Origin: Treponema sp.
Lineage (GTDB): Bacteria > Spirochaetota > Spirochaetia > Treponematales > Treponemataceae
Direction of reading: 5' to 3'
Length of the DNA stretch: 38,656 nt
Assembly: GCA_016282835.1 (NCBI GenBank)
Contig: JAEELR010000059.1
Location: forward strand, 1 to 38,656
The position numbers and the translations under genes were made by a program. Below, in pieces: positions 9,932-20,900 of this stretch. The notes below the pieces were generated by a model that worked only from the letters and a program-made list of their open reading frames with translations, had not been told where the DNA came from and searched no databases. Position 1 is the first letter of the stretch; the number at the start of each line of letters is the position of its first letter.

Positions 9932-10067
9932 ATTATTCCTTCTACTTTTTAATATTAAAACTTTTCTCAATACAATGAGTTACAAAAACTAGCGTTATTA
10001 AAGATAACATATATTAGGTTAAACTTTGAGTTTCATCAATTCAAAAATACAGTATTCAAAAATGTGT

Positions 10068-10197
10068 CTCAAAAATGTGTCCGCTCCCAGAAAAGACTTT
10101 TGGGGGAACGACAACCACTACTTGCGAAGCGTGGTTTTCTTTCCCCCAAGCCCCTAATCTTTCTCGCACGCTTTAAATGGCTTTGCGATGATTTGAG
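10068..10197. repeat. Degenerate palindromic intergenic element related to 35336-35483
   Basis: Shares TCAAAAATGTKTCCGCTCCCAGAAAAGAC head; contains nested stems TTGGGGGAA/TTCCCCCAA and AACCAC/GTGGTT with 4-nt spacers on both sides. Confidence 0.7.
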
Positions 10198-10206
10198 GCT
10201 TTGTCA

Positions 10207-10232
10207 GGTGGTTTCGACTTCGCTCAACCACC
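10207..10232. repeat. REP-like imperfect palindrome GGTGGTTTCGA-N6-TCAACCACC
   Basis: Same arms recur at 30019-30041 and 35287-35321. Confidence 0.75.
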
Positions 10233-10281
10233 GAACCAAACATCATTGAATTTATTAATTCTAACAAGTAAAATCCAATTT

Positions 10282-12078
10282 ATGAAAATACATCCATTTA
10301 AAAGATTCATAGCTTTTACTCTCTGCTATCTCATTGCATTCATATTCATTTTCGTTCTTCAGTTTAAAACTGAATCGATTATTTCTAAAAATATAAACGG
10401 ATTAAATTTAACTTTAGCACAAACAGAAAAAGGTGAAAAAGAAACAAACCTTCAGAATCAATTTAAAATTGCATATAAAGGATTAATTTTAAGCTCATCG
10501 GAATTAAACCCGGCTTACGGAATTAGAGACGACGGTACAAAAGAAAACCTCATTCTGGAAAGTTATTCCCTGCCTGATGAACAAAGCGTTTTATTAAAGT
10601 TCAGGGATTTAACCTCAGTTCTATTTTATCTGTCAAAAAAGAATGAAGACACAGAATTATTTATTGTTGCAAAACCTTCAGCACAGTTTACAAAGATTAA
10701 TATTCCTTACGCATTAAATAAAAATATGAACCAGGAATTCTCAAGCACTTCTTCATCAATTATTTCTACAAAGAATTCAAATTTTATTTTAAAGGCTAAT
10801 AATCTTTCAAACAGTTTCATCTCACTTACTCAAGCAGAAACAACGGCAAGGTTCCAGTCATACGATCCGGGCAAAAAATTTACATTTGAAAACATTACTA
10901 ACTTTGCAAAGATTGATGAAAAAGAATATTCAGAAAACCTGCAGCTGCTGCGCGATGAATTAGTTTCAAAAGTTGCAAAAAAACTTCAGACCGCCGAAAA
11001 TGAAAATTTAAGCGAAAGCGAAATCACTTGCTATGTTGCAGAAATGATCAGGCTTGGAAAATATAACGAAGCATTAGACCTTATCCCTGCATCCTTCAAA
11101 AACGGAAACAAACGAACTTATGTTTCCAGTCCTTATTTCAACAATCTTGCAAACATGAACAAAGGACTTGTCATGCAGACAGAAAAATATGCATCTATGG
11201 TTTCCAATGCAATCGAAACAAAAAATCTTGCAATCTTTACAGTTGATGGAATCGGCGACTATATTTTACGCGAAAAGAAAACAGAAAAAATCAGGCAGTT
11301 ACTTTTGATTCCTTCTAAAATAGAAAACTTTGAGCCAAATCTTTTACAGGCCGTTGGAATCATAACTGTATACTCAAAATTATTCTCTGCAGAAAAACCT
11401 CTTTCAGCATACTTAGAATCATATTTACAGAAATGCATAACAGTAATTGAAGATTTATGTACATTCAATAACGGTGAGCTTTACTTAAATCTTTCAGAAG
11501 ATGCTGACAATTTTTACACTACAGTTTTGACAGGAACTTCTTTAGTAAAACTTGCTAAATGCGTAAATCAAACTGAATATAATCAGGGTGGACTTCTTTT
11601 AATCAATACGGCAATCGCTAAAACTGATGCAGAAAAACGCAATTCACAGCTTCTCGCTCAGATTTATCCTGTTTTATTTGATGACAACAAATTCTATCCA
11701 CACACAGAAATTCTAGGCTACTACGGAGAAACCTGTGTCTGGGCATGGACCTGTGCCGAATCAATTGATTACACAGTTACCCAGGACAGCATTGTTAATA
11801 TAAACATTGATTTCCCGTTGTACTTAACTCATCATGTTATCTTTAACGGAATTCCTAACTTCCATGCAAAAATTGAAATTCAAAAACAGATATTCAGGAC
11901 TGACCCGCGATTTGAGACTTACAATTCTTCAGGATATATCTATCAGACTGCATCTCAAACCTTTATGTTAAAGAGCAGACACAAATCTAAAGTTGAATTA
12001 ATCAGGCTTTTCTGTGACCCGCAGAAATTCACGGACGTTCAGGGAAACACGATTATTACATCAGCGAGAGAAGAATAA
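10282..12078 (+). CDS. Conserved hypothetical protein with N-terminal TM/signal anchor
   Basis: ORF track starts at TTG 10201 inside a repeat; the ATG at 10282 (MKIHPFKRFIAF) is the more likely start. Confidence 0.7.
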   Translation: MKIHPFKRFIAFTLCYLIAFIFIFVLQFKTESIISKNINGLNLTLAQTEKGEKETNLQNQFKIAYKGLILSSSELNPAYGIRDDGTKENLILESYSLPDEQSVLLKFRDLTSVLFYLSKKNEDTELFIVAKPSAQFTKINIPYALNKNMNQEFSSTSSSIISTKNSNFILKANNLSNSFISLTQAETTARFQSYDPGKKFTFENITNFAKIDEKEYSENLQLLRDELVSKVAKKLQTAENENLSESEITCYVAEMIRLGKYNEALDLIPASFKNGNKRTYVSSPYFNNLANMNKGLVMQTEKYASMVSNAIETKNLAIFTVDGIGDYILREKKTEKIRQLLLIPSKIENFEPNLLQAVGIITVYSKLFSAEKPLSAYLESYLQKCITVIEDLCTFNNGELYLNLSEDADNFYTTVLTGTSLVKLAKCVNQTEYNQGGLLLINTAIAKTDAEKRNSQLLAQIYPVLFDDNKFYPHTEILGYYGETCVWAWTCAESIDYTVTQDSIVNINIDFPLYLTHHVIFNGIPNFHAKIEIQKQIFRTDPRFETYNSSGYIYQTASQTFMLKSRHKSKVELIRLFCDPQKFTDVQGNTIITSAREE

Positions 12079-12231
12079 GCACAAAATTTCAATTTTTTCT
12101 ACTGAAAAACGGCAAATTTTACACACTTTTTCACTTTTTTTTTGTAATTTATGTCTTTTTTTACGGTTTTATGGTATAATATAGAAAGTATTTTTTGCAT
12201 ATATTGTTGATTTTTCGACAAGGGAGCTATT

Positions 12232-13662
12232 TTGAATAAACACGATTTTCCAAAGATCCACTTTTACGACCAAGACTTTGTGGATATATATACAAAAACA
12301 TGGAATTGGCTTGGAGATTATTGGATTGATCCTAAGACAGGAGAAAAATCTGACGACGGTCTTTTTGTTTATCCTTCACATGGAAATTTAATTTTAGACC
12401 AGACTGAATCAATTTTCTCTTCATTCTTTTTAGTTTATTCAAATAAAAATTTCCCTGCAAATCAAAACATAGATTATTTTTATTCCAAACAGGAAGACAG
12501 TGGTGCAATCCGCTGGAAGTATGATGTAAAAACCGGAAAGCCGATTTTTGAAAAGAAAAATCCTGAAGGAATCGGTCTTCCGCTTTTTGCCTGGGCAGAA
12601 TTCAATCTTTATCATAAAAGTGCAAATAAACGCCGTGTAAAAGAAGTAATGCCAATCCTCCAGAAATACATGGAATGGATTGATAAAACTTTTAAAAAAC
12701 CAAACGGACTTTATGCAGTTCCTTTTGAAGCTTCTACAATGTTCAATTCTCCACGAAAAGGAAGTTATTATCCTGTAGACTTTAACTCTTGTGTTGCAAT
12801 TAACGCTGCCCACATGTCTGCTTTAGGAGATATCCTTAACGACAAAGACATCAGCTTCCAGTACAAGAAAATGTACTTCAGTTTAAAAACAAGAATTAAC
12901 AGTTTAATGTGGGACAATGAAACAGGCTTCTATCACGATTTAGACAAAACCGAGCACAGACTCCCTCAAAAAACTATTGCAGGATTCTGGCCGCTTTTAG
13001 CAGAACTTCCAAATGCAGATAAAGCAGAAATTCTTGTAGGTCATTTGAAAAATCCAAAGACATTCGGAACAGACCACCCGTTCCCTTCTTTAAGTGCAGA
13101 CTCTCCTGATTTTAAAGAAAGCGGTGAAGGTTACAAAGGCTCTGTTTTCCCTACATTCAACTTTATGATTATAAAGGGTCTTGAAAAATATCAGTACTAC
13201 GGACTTGCCCGCGAATGTGCAATCCGCCACCTCTATTTTATTCTCGAAGGTTTAAGTCCTCTTGATGCAAAACAGCAGGGCGATTTATACGAAGCTTATT
13301 TACCATGCAAAGAAGGTCCTGCCTGCTGCAGAGGAGAAAGCGACTTCCCTAGAAAAAGATTCTTACACTTTATCGGTCTTTCAACTATTACACTGATGAT
13401 TGAAAATGTTATCGGGTTAAGCATAAGCCTTCCACGAAAAACTGTAGACTGGATTATTCCTAACCTTGAAATAATGGGAATTGAAAAGCTCTCACTTAAA
13501 CGCAACCTCATCACAATTCTTAGCAACAAGTCAAACAGAGGCTGGGGCATTCAGATGGAAAGTGAAAAGCTTTATTACTTCACAATTAACATTATAGACC
13601 AGAAAAAGAAAACCTTGCCTATACCGTCTGGTAAGTGTTCAATGCTTATAGATAAACTCTAA
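12232..13662 (+). CDS. GH63/trehalase-like (alpha,alpha)6-barrel glycoside hydrolase
   Basis: 476 aa; TTG start with GGGAG SD; motifs LPLFAWAEFNLYHKS, MWDNETGFYHDLD, TIAGFWPLLAELPNADKAE, GYKGSVFPTFNFMIIKGLEKY. Confidence 0.75.
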   Translation: MNKHDFPKIHFYDQDFVDIYTKTWNWLGDYWIDPKTGEKSDDGLFVYPSHGNLILDQTESIFSSFFLVYSNKNFPANQNIDYFYSKQEDSGAIRWKYDVKTGKPIFEKKNPEGIGLPLFAWAEFNLYHKSANKRRVKEVMPILQKYMEWIDKTFKKPNGLYAVPFEASTMFNSPRKGSYYPVDFNSCVAINAAHMSALGDILNDKDISFQYKKMYFSLKTRINSLMWDNETGFYHDLDKTEHRLPQKTIAGFWPLLAELPNADKAEILVGHLKNPKTFGTDHPFPSLSADSPDFKESGEGYKGSVFPTFNFMIIKGLEKYQYYGLARECAIRHLYFILEGLSPLDAKQQGDLYEAYLPCKEGPACCRGESDFPRKRFLHFIGLSTITLMIENVIGLSISLPRKTVDWIIPNLEIMGIEKLSLKRNLITILSNKSNRGWGIQMESEKLYYFTINIIDQKKKTLPIPSGKCSMLIDKL

Positions 13663-13682
13663 TACGGAGGGCTGACTGACAA

Positions 13683-15227
13683 ATGCATGCACCGAAAGCT
13701 GTAATTGAAATTGGCTCAACGGGAATTCGTTTGTTAGTTGCAGACCCTGTTGAAGACAATCAGAATAAAAAGAAACAATTTAATGTACTCGACAGAAGCG
13801 ACCAGCATGTAAGCATTGGTCAGGATGTTTACACAAACGGAAACATAAGCCGCGAAACTTTACTTACCTGCATTCAGGTTTTAAACCGATACAAAGAACA
13901 GCTTGCTTCATATCAAATAGAAGAAAAAGATACAGCCGTTATAGCAACCAGTGCAATCCGTGAAGCAAAAAACAGAGACCCCTTTGTAGACCGCATTAAA
14001 GTCAAAACCGGTTTCACAGTACGCGTAATAGACGGAATTGAAGAAAACCGCTTAATGTATCTGGCAATTACCGACTGCCTTAAAGAAGAAAGTCTTGATG
14101 TAAGAAATTCAAATTCAATTATCATCGATATCAGCGGCGGCTCAACAGAAATGATGCTCTTAGAAAAAGGAACTATGATCAGCGCACACACAATCCGCCT
14201 TGGTTCTGTAATCATTGAGCAGCAGATGAAAAGCATGATAAGCACTACCGATGATATACAAAAGTTTATAGAAGACTTTATCAGAAATACAGCAAATAAT
14301 TTAAAAGCAGAAATAAACCTTGAAAATGTTGAGCAGTTTATTGCCGTAAGCAGCGACATGCGAATTGCAGCCCTTTTCTCTGGAATGCCGGTTTCACCTT
14401 TTCTGTGGGAAATCTCCAGAGGATCGTTTGAAAAATTTGTTGAAGAAATCAGATACGCTCCTTTAGAAGAAATTATTGCCAAGTTCAAAGTAAAATTTGC
14501 TGATGCACAGACATTTAAAATTGCCCTTATCGCCTACAGTGCTTTCTTGAAAATGACAAACGTTAAAACAATCATTGTACCGGAAACCTCTTTAAGAGAA
14601 GGCTACCTGTTAAGCTCGAAAAAAAACTCAGCTGCAGAAATTCACGACGAGTTTACCGACCAGATTATAGCAAGTGCTTCATCGCTATTAAGAAAATATA
14701 AGGGTGATGCAAAGCATGCAAACTTTGTAATGAACACAAGCTTAAAGCTTTACGATGCAATGCAAAATGAATTAGGACTGGAAGATTCTGCAAGAACACT
14801 TTTAGCAGTCAGTGCAATCCTTCACGACATTGGAGTTTTTATTCAGGCAGACAATCACAACCTGCATTCAAAATACATTATTTCCAATTCAGAAATTTTC
14901 GGGCTAAACCGCGACGAAAAAAATATTGTTGCACTCATTACAAAATTTCATAAAGGAAGTTTAATGCCTCAGGACGACAGCGAATTTAAATTGCTTTCCA
15001 GAAGCAGCCGCTTAATCATCCTTAAGCTTACGGCAATTCTTCGCGTTGCAGATGCTTTAGACAGAGGACACAGACAAAACCTTACGAACTATACGATTCA
15101 TTTAGCACAGGACACAATCACTTTAAGAATAAAAGGCTATAAAAATCTTTCGCTGGAAAAAATAGCAATCGGGCAAAAAGGTGATTTGTTTGAAAATGTC
15201 TTTGGATATAAAATTGTTCTTATATAA
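13683..15227 (+). CDS. ppx: Exopolyphosphatase / GppA-family phosphatase with C-terminal HD domain
   Basis: 514 aa; AVIEIGSTGIRLLVAD, IIDISGGSTEMMLLE, C-terminal ILHDIGVFIQADNHNLHSKYII. Confidence 0.88.
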   Translation: MHAPKAVIEIGSTGIRLLVADPVEDNQNKKKQFNVLDRSDQHVSIGQDVYTNGNISRETLLTCIQVLNRYKEQLASYQIEEKDTAVIATSAIREAKNRDPFVDRIKVKTGFTVRVIDGIEENRLMYLAITDCLKEESLDVRNSNSIIIDISGGSTEMMLLEKGTMISAHTIRLGSVIIEQQMKSMISTTDDIQKFIEDFIRNTANNLKAEINLENVEQFIAVSSDMRIAALFSGMPVSPFLWEISRGSFEKFVEEIRYAPLEEIIAKFKVKFADAQTFKIALIAYSAFLKMTNVKTIIVPETSLREGYLLSSKKNSAAEIHDEFTDQIIASASSLLRKYKGDAKHANFVMNTSLKLYDAMQNELGLEDSARTLLAVSAILHDIGVFIQADNHNLHSKYIISNSEIFGLNRDEKNIVALITKFHKGSLMPQDDSEFKLLSRSSRLIILKLTAILRVADALDRGHRQNLTNYTIHLAQDTITLRIKGYKNLSLEKIAIGQKGDLFENVFGYKIVLI

Positions 15228-15238
15228 CGGAATGTGGA

Positions 15239-17374
15239 ATGGAAAAAAAGTTTTTTAACAGGGAACTAAGCTGGATAGAATTTAATGCACGCGTTTTAAA
15301 TGAAGGAACCAGAAACGAACTTCCCTTACTGGAAAAAATAAAATTCCTCGCAATCACAGAAAGCAACTTTGACGAATTTTTTCAAGTTAGGGTTGCTTCA
15401 ATTAAAGAACAAATTCGAAATGCAAATTCTAATGACGAAACTGCACAAAAATTATGTGAAGAGAATAAATTAATTCTAAAAAAAATCAGTTCAAGATGCC
15501 ACGAATTAATTTTACAGAGAGCCACTTTTTTAAAAACAAAAATCTTTCCTGAATTAAAAAGAAACGGAATACGCTATATAAAATCAAATGAATACACAAA
15601 GGCACAAAAATCCTACTTATATGAATACTTTAAGTCAGAAGTTTTTCCTGTTTTAACGCCGCTTAGAACAGACACAATTATTTTGCCTCACATTCCAAAC
15701 CTAAAGCTTGTGGCAGCATTTTTACTGGAAGCAAAATCAATTTTACAAAAAGTTAAAAATGCACTCACTGCAAAAAACAGCAGCAACTTAATTGCACTTG
15801 TTCAGATTCCGGAAAATCTTGAGCGCCTTATCTGGCTTCCTTCAGATGATAATGAACACACAAAAACTTTTGCTTTACTTGAAGATGTAATTTCATCCTT
15901 TGCTTCAGAATTATTCCCGGGATATAAAATAAAAGAAAACCTGTGCTTTAAAGTTAACCGCGATGCAGATTTAACAGTTGATGAAAACAATTCCAACTTT
16001 ATAGAAGCCATGCAGGAAGTCCTCGAAAAAAGGCAGTCATCATTTATTGTGCGCCTCATGTACACCGGAAACGCAAAAAAACTTCTTGAAGAGATTAAGA
16101 ATCAGCTGAACCTCGATGAAGAAGACATTTACAACATCGATTCAGTTTTAAACCTGAAAGTCTTAAACAACATAGAACTTTCAGAAAACAAAGAAAACCT
16201 TTTGTATCCGCAGTGGAAACATTTTGAAAGCAGCAGTCTGCCAAAAGAAAACACCTGCTGGAATTCAATAAGACAAAAAGACATTCTGCTTCAAACTCCA
16301 TACGAATCGTTTGACAGTTTTATCAAGTTCTTAAAAGACGCTTCTGTTGACCCGTATGTCCTTGCAATAAAAATGACTCTCTACAGAATAGGTTCTGCCT
16401 CTCCAATAATTCAGGCGCTGAAAGAAGCAGCTCAAAATGGAAAGCAGGTTACAGTCTTTGTAGAACTCAAGGCACGCTTTGATGAAAAACAAAACATCAG
16501 CTGGGTAACGGAATTAGAAAAAGTTGGCGTTACAGTAATTTACGGAATTGTAAATTTAAAAGTTCACGCAAAAATCTGTATGATAATCAGAAAAGAAAGT
16601 GACGGCATAAGACGATACGCACATTTGAGTACAGGAAACTACAATGTAGAAAATTCAAAGCTTTATTCTGACCTTTCAATTTTTACCTGCAGAAACGAAA
16701 TTACAAACGATGCAACTTTATTCTTCAACGCAATTTCCGGCTACAGTTCAATTCTTGCCATGCCAAATTTATATATGGCACCAATTTCAATGAAAGAAAA
16801 ACTCCTGGAACTTATAGACAAAGAAATAAAGCTTTCAACCCCGGAAAGAAGCGGACACATAATTGCAAAAATGAACAGTCTGTGTCATCCGCAGATTATA
16901 GAAAAACTTTACGAAGCAAGTAGAGCCGGCGTTAAAGTTGAACTCAATGTAAGGGGCATCTGCACACTAATTCCAGGTGTAAAAGGAATGAGCGAAAACA
17001 TAAAAGTTGTAAGCATAATCGACAGATACCTTGAGCACTCACGCGTATTTTATTTTGAAAACGCAGGCGACGAAAAACTATATTTAAGCAGTGCCGACTG
17101 GATGGAAAGAAATTTAGACAGGCGAATTGAATTAATGTTCCCGGTTTTAGACAAAGATATTTTTAACTACATCAAAGAAATTCTTTCCGGATATTTTATG
17201 GATAACACTCACAGCTATACTTTACAAAGCGACGGAAAGTGGCAGAAAAATTCTCCAAAAGCAAAAGAAAGTGAATACAGGGCACAGGAAGTTTTATACA
17301 AAAAATACAAAGCAAAAGAAGTCACAAAAAACTCCCTGCACGATACAGAATTCTCTGTCAGAAGAAATAACTAA
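15239..17374 (+). CDS. ppk1: Polyphosphate kinase 1
   Basis: 711 aa; FFNRELSWIEFNARVL, DILLQTPYESFDSFIKFLKDASVDPYVLAIKMTLYRIGS, NVRGICTLIPGVKGMSENIKVVSIIDRYLEHSRVFYF. Confidence 0.96.
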   Translation: MEKKFFNRELSWIEFNARVLNEGTRNELPLLEKIKFLAITESNFDEFFQVRVASIKEQIRNANSNDETAQKLCEENKLILKKISSRCHELILQRATFLKTKIFPELKRNGIRYIKSNEYTKAQKSYLYEYFKSEVFPVLTPLRTDTIILPHIPNLKLVAAFLLEAKSILQKVKNALTAKNSSNLIALVQIPENLERLIWLPSDDNEHTKTFALLEDVISSFASELFPGYKIKENLCFKVNRDADLTVDENNSNFIEAMQEVLEKRQSSFIVRLMYTGNAKKLLEEIKNQLNLDEEDIYNIDSVLNLKVLNNIELSENKENLLYPQWKHFESSSLPKENTCWNSIRQKDILLQTPYESFDSFIKFLKDASVDPYVLAIKMTLYRIGSASPIIQALKEAAQNGKQVTVFVELKARFDEKQNISWVTELEKVGVTVIYGIVNLKVHAKICMIIRKESDGIRRYAHLSTGNYNVENSKLYSDLSIFTCRNEITNDATLFFNAISGYSSILAMPNLYMAPISMKEKLLELIDKEIKLSTPERSGHIIAKMNSLCHPQIIEKLYEASRAGVKVELNVRGICTLIPGVKGMSENIKVVSIIDRYLEHSRVFYFENAGDEKLYLSSADWMERNLDRRIELMFPVLDKDIFNYIKEILSGYFMDNTHSYTLQSDGKWQKNSPKAKESEYRAQEVLYKKYKAKEVTKNSLHDTEFSVRRNN

Positions 17375-17417
17375 ACCCCACCCGGCTTCACTATGACAGG
17401 CTTCACCACAAACACAT

Positions 17418-18908
17418 TTACTCAATCCAGTTCATGCTTCGCTTAACGGCTTTCTGCCACATAGAATATAGTTCAGCCCGCTTTTCTTCATTCATATCAG
17501 GAACAAATTCTTTATCAGTTTTTCTGTTTTCTAAAATTTCTTCCTTCGACTTCCAGAAGCCGCACGCAAGCCCCGCAAGATATGCAGCACCCAAAGCAGT
17601 AGTTTCAACATTCTTCGGCCTCAAAACAGTAGCTCCTAAAATATCACTCTGGAACTGAAGCAGAATATCACTTACAGAAGCCCCGCCGTCAACATTCAGT
17701 ATATTAATCGGAATACCGGATTCTTTAACCATTGTATCAAGAACATCCTTCACCTGAAACGCAATACTTTCAAGCGCTGCCCTGCAAATATGTGCTTTCT
17801 TAACACCTCGCGTAAGACCAAGAATTGCACCACGCGCATACATATCCCAGTAAGGAGTTCCTAAGCCTACAAACGCCGGAACAATATAAACTCCATTCGA
17901 ATCTTCAACCTTTGCAGCAAACTCATTTATTTCTGCCGCTGAATTTATAAGCTCAAGTTCATCGCGCAGCCACTTAATAACAGCCCCCCCAATAAACACA
18001 CTTCCTTCCAGAGCGTACTCAACTTTTCCGTTCATCCCCAGAGCAACAGTTGTCAAAAGCTTGTCAGAGGAAATCGCCTTATCGCCTGTGTTCATCAGCA
18101 TAAAGCAGCCAGTACCATAAGTATTTTTTGCATCGCCTTTATTAAAACAGCCCTGCCCGAAAAGAGCCGCCTGCTGGTCGCCAATAGCAGAAGCAATAGG
18201 AATTTCTGCACCGCAAAGATCTTTATCCGTAACACAATAGACGCAGCTTGAATCTTTAACCTCAGGTAAAATTGAACGCGGAATATTTAAAAGCTCCAGA
18301 AGTTCATTATCCCAGTCCAGAGTGTGAATGTTAAAAAGCATGGTTCTGCTCGCATTAGTCACATCCGTTACATGGCACTTACCGCCCGAAAGCTTCCAGA
18401 TTAACCAGGTATCAATTGTTCCCGCAAGAATTTCTCCCCTTTCTGCTTTTTCCCTCACGCCAGGCACATTATCCAGAATCCATTTAATCTTTGTCGCACT
18501 AAAATATGAATCCACCTTAAGCCCGGTTTTCTCGCGAATCATTTCAGCCTTTCCCGACTTAACCAGTTCCTCGCAGGTTTTTGCCCCTCGCCTGCACTGC
18601 CACACAATCGCATTGTAAACACTCTTACCAGTATTTTTATCCCACAGAACAACAGTCTCGCGCTGATTCGTAATCCCGATCGCAGCAATCTCATCCTTCT
18701 TTATTTCCAAATCGACAAGAACATTTTCTAAAACAATAAGCTGGCTCTTAAAAAGTTCATCCGCATTATGTTCAACCCAGCCCGCCTTAGGATAAATCTG
18801 TGTAAACTCTTTTTGCGAAAATCCGAGGGGTGTTGCATTTTTATCGTAAACAACCGCGCGGGAAGAAGTAGTTCCCTGGTCCAGCGCAACAATATATTTT
18901 TTCTCCAT
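17418..18908 (-). CDS. glpK: Glycerol kinase
   Basis: 496 aa; [79 protein letters not shown]. Confidence 0.97.
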   Translation of the reverse strand: MEKKYIVALDQGTTSSRAVVYDKNATPLGFSQKEFTQIYPKAGWVEHNADELFKSQLIVLENVLVDLEIKKDEIAAIGITNQRETVVLWDKNTGKSVYNAIVWQCRRGAKTCEELVKSGKAEMIREKTGLKVDSYFSATKIKWILDNVPGVREKAERGEILAGTIDTWLIWKLSGGKCHVTDVTNASRTMLFNIHTLDWDNELLELLNIPRSILPEVKDSSCVYCVTDKDLCGAEIPIASAIGDQQAALFGQGCFNKGDAKNTYGTGCFMLMNTGDKAISSDKLLTTVALGMNGKVEYALEGSVFIGGAVIKWLRDELELINSAAEINEFAAKVEDSNGVYIVPAFVGLGTPYWDMYARGAILGLTRGVKKAHICRAALESIAFQVKDVLDTMVKESGIPINILNVDGGASVSDILLQFQSDILGATVLRPKNVETTALGAAYLAGLACGFWKSKEEILENRKTDKEFVPDMNEEKRAELYSMWQKAVKRSMNWIE

Positions 18909-19192
18909 ATAAAATCTCCCAAAACTAGTTCTAAAATCATACCACAGTTTTTATAAATCTTGTATTTTTTTTATGGACGAAATTCCTCTCAATAGAAATT
19001 ATTAACTCTCAATACGACTTCATTTCTCTTTGTCCCGGCTTTTCAGGGTTCCAGGCCAAGCCTTCCATTCTTCGAACTCGCTCCGCTCGCCCTTCCAATC
19101 CGGCGTAGAATTTTTGAAATTTCTTTAATTGAAAACCCACATTTCGCGTGATATAATTTTAAATATATTCACAAAAACAACTTGGAGAAAAT

Positions 19193-20887
19193 ATGAGTGA
19201 CGAATTAGACCCAACCATTGCAGCCTTGTTACATGAAACTGTAAATTCAACAGGACCTGAAATTTCTGATGAATCAAATAATTATGGTGAAAAACAATTT
19301 GAAGCTAAAATGGCTGAACATTTTAAATCTGAAAGCGATACTAACACAGGCATTAAAACAGACGAAATTCGCGAAGTAGATTTAAGCATTACTCATTTTG
19401 ACAAATCAACATTCGAAAAAAAATTTTTAGATGAACCAAGTCCAGTTTTTGATGATCCAAATTATTATAAAGCGTGTTTAACAGGAGAAGGAGAAAGCTC
19501 TCAGAGACTTCACCAGATTTTAGTTAAATACTTAAACTGTCAGGACAAAAATGACAAGACTGTTTACCGACAGCAGATTGTAAATGCATACTGGGAATTT
19601 TTAAGAACCCTCTCGCAGAAAATAGGCTCGCCATCCTTCTCAGACTGTAAAAAAATGGCCTTCAGATTCGGCGTAGTGCTTCCTTCATTATTCAGCCCGG
19701 AACAGAAAACCTTCTTTGCAAAATCTATTCCAAACAATAATACCGGCGAACCAGTTTTATATATGGACGAATGGATAAAAGAAATAGTTAAAGGCCGAAT
19801 GAAGCTCAGTACCACGGATGAAGTTCCAACCAAATCAAAAGGACCTCAGGCTGATCAGCAGAGAATTATGGCGTTAAAGTCAAAAAACTCCGGTAAGCTT
19901 CAAAGTGCAGAAAACCTGGTAAACATCCGCGAAAGTGAAAGACGAAATCTTGAAATTGAAATTCAGGAACGAGTTAAGTTTTTATGCGAACACGAAGAAA
20001 TCTTAGGCCTGCAGCCTCACCGCGCAACATATACAGACTTACAGAAAAAAGCATTCTCTGAAATTACAAACAGATTCCACGAACTGCAGAAAATTGACCG
20101 TGAATTAAATAACTATCTCCGCGAATTAAAAGACGCAAAAGAAATAGAATCAAACCTTGATGCAAAATCTACAGCAGAAGCATTTAATGAACCAAGCGTA
20201 GGCAAAGATGAAATTCTTTCTGAAATGAATACAATCCGTCAGATGGCAAAAATGACTTGCGGACGACAGGGAAATCAGTTCCCTATTATGACACGAGAAT
20301 TTTTCCACTGTATGGATATTGGAACAGGCTTCAGGGAAAATGTTTTACAGGAGCTTGAATGGATTGAATCAATAGACCCTGAATGTTTCTGCCGAATTCA
20401 CCGTGGAGTTTCGCACCGAATTGTTCCTTATGTTTTGCTGGTCCCTACTTACGGCGACAACGGTTTCTGCTGGGAACCATTTGACAGATTTAACCGTGTA
20501 ACAAGCCGTGGCCGAATTGTAATCCCAATGTATCCAAGAGATTTAAAAATTGCCTGCCTTATGGCGGTTGGTGATTTAAGATGGCAGGTTGCAAAAGAAA
20601 AAGCATCCTTCGACTGGATGAGCGACGGACTTACCGGAAGATATTATCAGTATCTTGAAGAAAACAAAATGAAAGGCGACATAAAACAATTCTTTATAGA
20701 CGATTATATTTTGTGGATTACAAAAGAAGCAAACGGTACCCAGAAACTGCCAAAAGAAGTTCGTGACATTTTCTGGCGATACATGCCATTTACACAGGAA
20801 CGCAAAGACGAACTCAAAATGCGCTCACTTGTGTATCTGGAACTCTGCAAAAAGGATTACAACCGCAGCATAAGCGACGGCTATTAA
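19193..20887 (+). CDS. Conserved hypothetical protein
   Basis: 564 aa; SD GGAG upstream; promoter-like TGATATAAT upstream. Confidence 0.75.
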   Translation: MSDELDPTIAALLHETVNSTGPEISDESNNYGEKQFEAKMAEHFKSESDTNTGIKTDEIREVDLSITHFDKSTFEKKFLDEPSPVFDDPNYYKACLTGEGESSQRLHQILVKYLNCQDKNDKTVYRQQIVNAYWEFLRTLSQKIGSPSFSDCKKMAFRFGVVLPSLFSPEQKTFFAKSIPNNNTGEPVLYMDEWIKEIVKGRMKLSTTDEVPTKSKGPQADQQRIMALKSKNSGKLQSAENLVNIRESERRNLEIEIQERVKFLCEHEEILGLQPHRATYTDLQKKAFSEITNRFHELQKIDRELNNYLRELKDAKEIESNLDAKSTAEAFNEPSVGKDEILSEMNTIRQMAKMTCGRQGNQFPIMTREFFHCMDIGTGFRENVLQELEWIESIDPECFCRIHRGVSHRIVPYVLLVPTYGDNGFCWEPFDRFNRVTSRGRIVIPMYPRDLKIACLMAVGDLRWQVAKEKASFDWMSDGLTGRYYQYLEENKMKGDIKQFFIDDYILWITKEANGTQKLPKEVRDIFWRYMPFTQERKDELKMRSLVYLELCKKDYNRSISDGY

Positions 20888-20900
20888 TCTTTATATTTTA

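Noticed and set aside
10064-10249. 61-aa plus-strand ORF and the TTG-started extension of the 10282 gene
   Set aside because: Both are read from the repeat element; the downstream ATG at 10282 gives a normal membrane N-terminus.
13913-14488. 191-aa minus-strand ORF opposite ppx
   Set aside because: Fully antisense to a well-supported ppx gene; the translation is low-complexity Ser/Ile-rich with no recognisable domain.
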